From: an uncultured Candidatus Competibacteraceae bacterium
GTDB taxonomy: Bacteria > Pseudomonadota > Gammaproteobacteria > Competibacterales > Competibacteraceae
Direction of reading: 5' to 3'
DNA: 14,799 nucleotides
NCBI GenBank assembly: GCA_937960715.1
Contig: CALGOO010000231.1
Coordinates: 1 to 14,799 of the forward strand
The notes under the pieces were generated by a model. That model ran no database searches. It worked only from the letters and a program-made list of their open reading frames with translations, and was not told the origin of the DNA. Each line of letters begins with the position of its first letter. Position 1 is the first letter of the stretch. Both the position numbers and the translations under genes were made by a program. Below, piece by piece: positions 13,988-14,799 of this stretch.

Positions 13988-14799
13988 CAATGACTCGTCC
14001 CCTCGGAACGGGTGATCTTGTTGTAGACGTTGTATTTGCCCACCGGCTTGCGCATCGGCAGCCGTTTGATTTCTTTCAAGGTTTCCGCATCGTAAATCAC
14101 CAGCGCCCCGTCGTTCTCCCAGACGGAGACCAGCGCGTATTTGCCATCGCGGGTAAATTCGGTGTGGGCGGCGGTTTTGCCGGGTTCGGGACGGAGCGTT
14201 TTGGCGACTTCCAGCGTGCGCTTGTCGAGCAACTGCATGGTGTCCTTGTCCTTGCTCATCATCGCGTCCACCCAGGCGTAGGGCGTATTCTCGTGGCTGC
14301 GCATGAAGAACGCCGGGCCGGCGGTCTTGACCTCCTTGATGACCTTCCAGTCCTTCATGTCGATGACGCTGACCACGCCTTCCTTAAGGTTGGGCGTGGC
14401 CATGACTGGACGATCCTGATACGACCAGGAAATGCCGGAGCCGAGATGCGGCAGGCCGGGCAGTGGCAGATCCGCAACTTTGCGCCGCACGTCCAGATTC
14501 ACTACCTGGCCGCCGGACATGGGTTTGTCGCTGCCGTCAGGAGGCCGGGCCGCGCCCAGCACGTAGGCGTAATCCTGGCTGAAGAAGAAGTCGTCGAGAA
14601 TGGCGTCGAGTGGAGTCACGCGCGGCGTCCACATCCCCGGCAAGGCAATGGCTTCGCCCATCTTGTAGTCGTGGACGTAACCTTTGAATACCGGCGCAGC
14701 CTTGGGGTCGTAGCTCAGTTCCCAGACTTCTGGAATGTCCTTGAGCGCGGCCACGAAGCTCTTGCGCGGCGCGGCGTCGTATACCGCCGACACCCGCGA
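13987..14799 (-). CDS. nirS: Cytochrome cd1 nitrite reductase NirS (C-terminal d1-haem part, 5'-truncated by window edge)
   Basis: The last 270 residues of a d1-haem beta-propeller; the start and the cytochrome c domain lie beyond the right edge. Segments typical of NirS: RKSFVAALKDIPEVWELSYD, VHDYKMGEAIALPG, LDDFFFSQDYAYVLGA, GQVVNLDVRRKVADLPLPG, PHLGSGISW, ATPNLKEGVVSVIDMKDW, FFMRSHENTPYAWVDAMMS, DKRTLEV, GKTAAHTEFTRDGKYALVS, and the C-terminus KPVGKYNVYNKITRSEGTSH, nearly identical to that of known NirS proteins. The enzyme reduces nitrite to nitric oxide in the periplasm. The related d1 protein NirN is the alternative, but the C-terminus favours NirS. It is followed by nnrS with a 1-nt overlap. 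Confidence 0.9.
   Translation of the reverse strand, partial: SRVSAVYDAAPRKSFVAALKDIPEVWELSYDPKAAPVFKGYVHDYKMGEAIALPGMWTPRVTPLDAILDDFFFSQDYAYVLGAARPPDGSDKPMSGGQVVNLDVRRKVADLPLPGLPHLGSGISWSYQDRPVMATPNLKEGVVSVIDMKDWKVIKEVKTAGPAFFMRSHENTPYAWVDAMMSKDKDTMQLLDKRTLEVAKTLRPEPGKTAAHTEFTRDGKYALVSVWENDGALVIYDAETLKEIKRLPMRKPVGKYNVYNKITRSEGTSH

Overview
The window looks like a GC-rich, denitrifying proteobacterial chromosome, most likely gammaproteobacterial. Parts of the denitrification machinery sit at both ends: the C-terminal part of NorD (nitric oxide reductase activation) at the left edge, and the d1-haem part of cytochrome cd1 nitrite reductase NirS plus NnrS at the right edge. The genus cannot be fixed from sequence alone; a Competibacter-like or purple-sulfur-bacterium-like lineage is only a guess.

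Layout. Positions 1-2308 (+ strand): norD (partial), a small secreted peptide with eight cysteines followed by a strong nested hairpin terminator, an exported helical protein preceded by a structured 5' leader, and a 68-residue hypothetical protein. Positions 2349-6248 (- strand): a tightly coupled thiazole/thiamine operon, thiO-thiS-thiG-thiE-thiF(rhodanese), with 4-nt overlaps at three of its four junctions. It converts glycine (by glycine oxidase), ThiS-thiocarboxylate and deoxyxylulose phosphate into the thiazole, which ThiE joins to the pyrimidine. No TPP riboswitch is visible.

Positions 6486 to about 12650 (- strand) form a probable anti-phage defence operon. In transcription order it holds a tiny ORF (B), a 960-residue reverse transcriptase of the Abi/UG (defence-associated RT) type, a nitrilase-family protein in an overlapping +1 frame, a second tiny ORF (A) ending in the same peptide motif as B, an ABC/AAA-type ATPase, and a TOPRIM-like DUF4276 protein. 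RT plus nitrilase resembles DRT1 (UG1), where the two domains are fused. ATPase plus TOPRIM resembles the PARIS/OLD-like two-gene logic. The spacing suggests that both modules are co-transcribed, which I do not recognise as a described combination. Sampled stretches of the RT-nitrilase part are lower in GC than the ATPase-TOPRIM and thi parts, so the two halves probably have different histories.

Positions 12809-14799 (- strand): nnrS and the 3' part of nirS, joined by a 1-nt stop/start overlap. No tRNA, rRNA, CRISPR array, transposase or integrase was seen.
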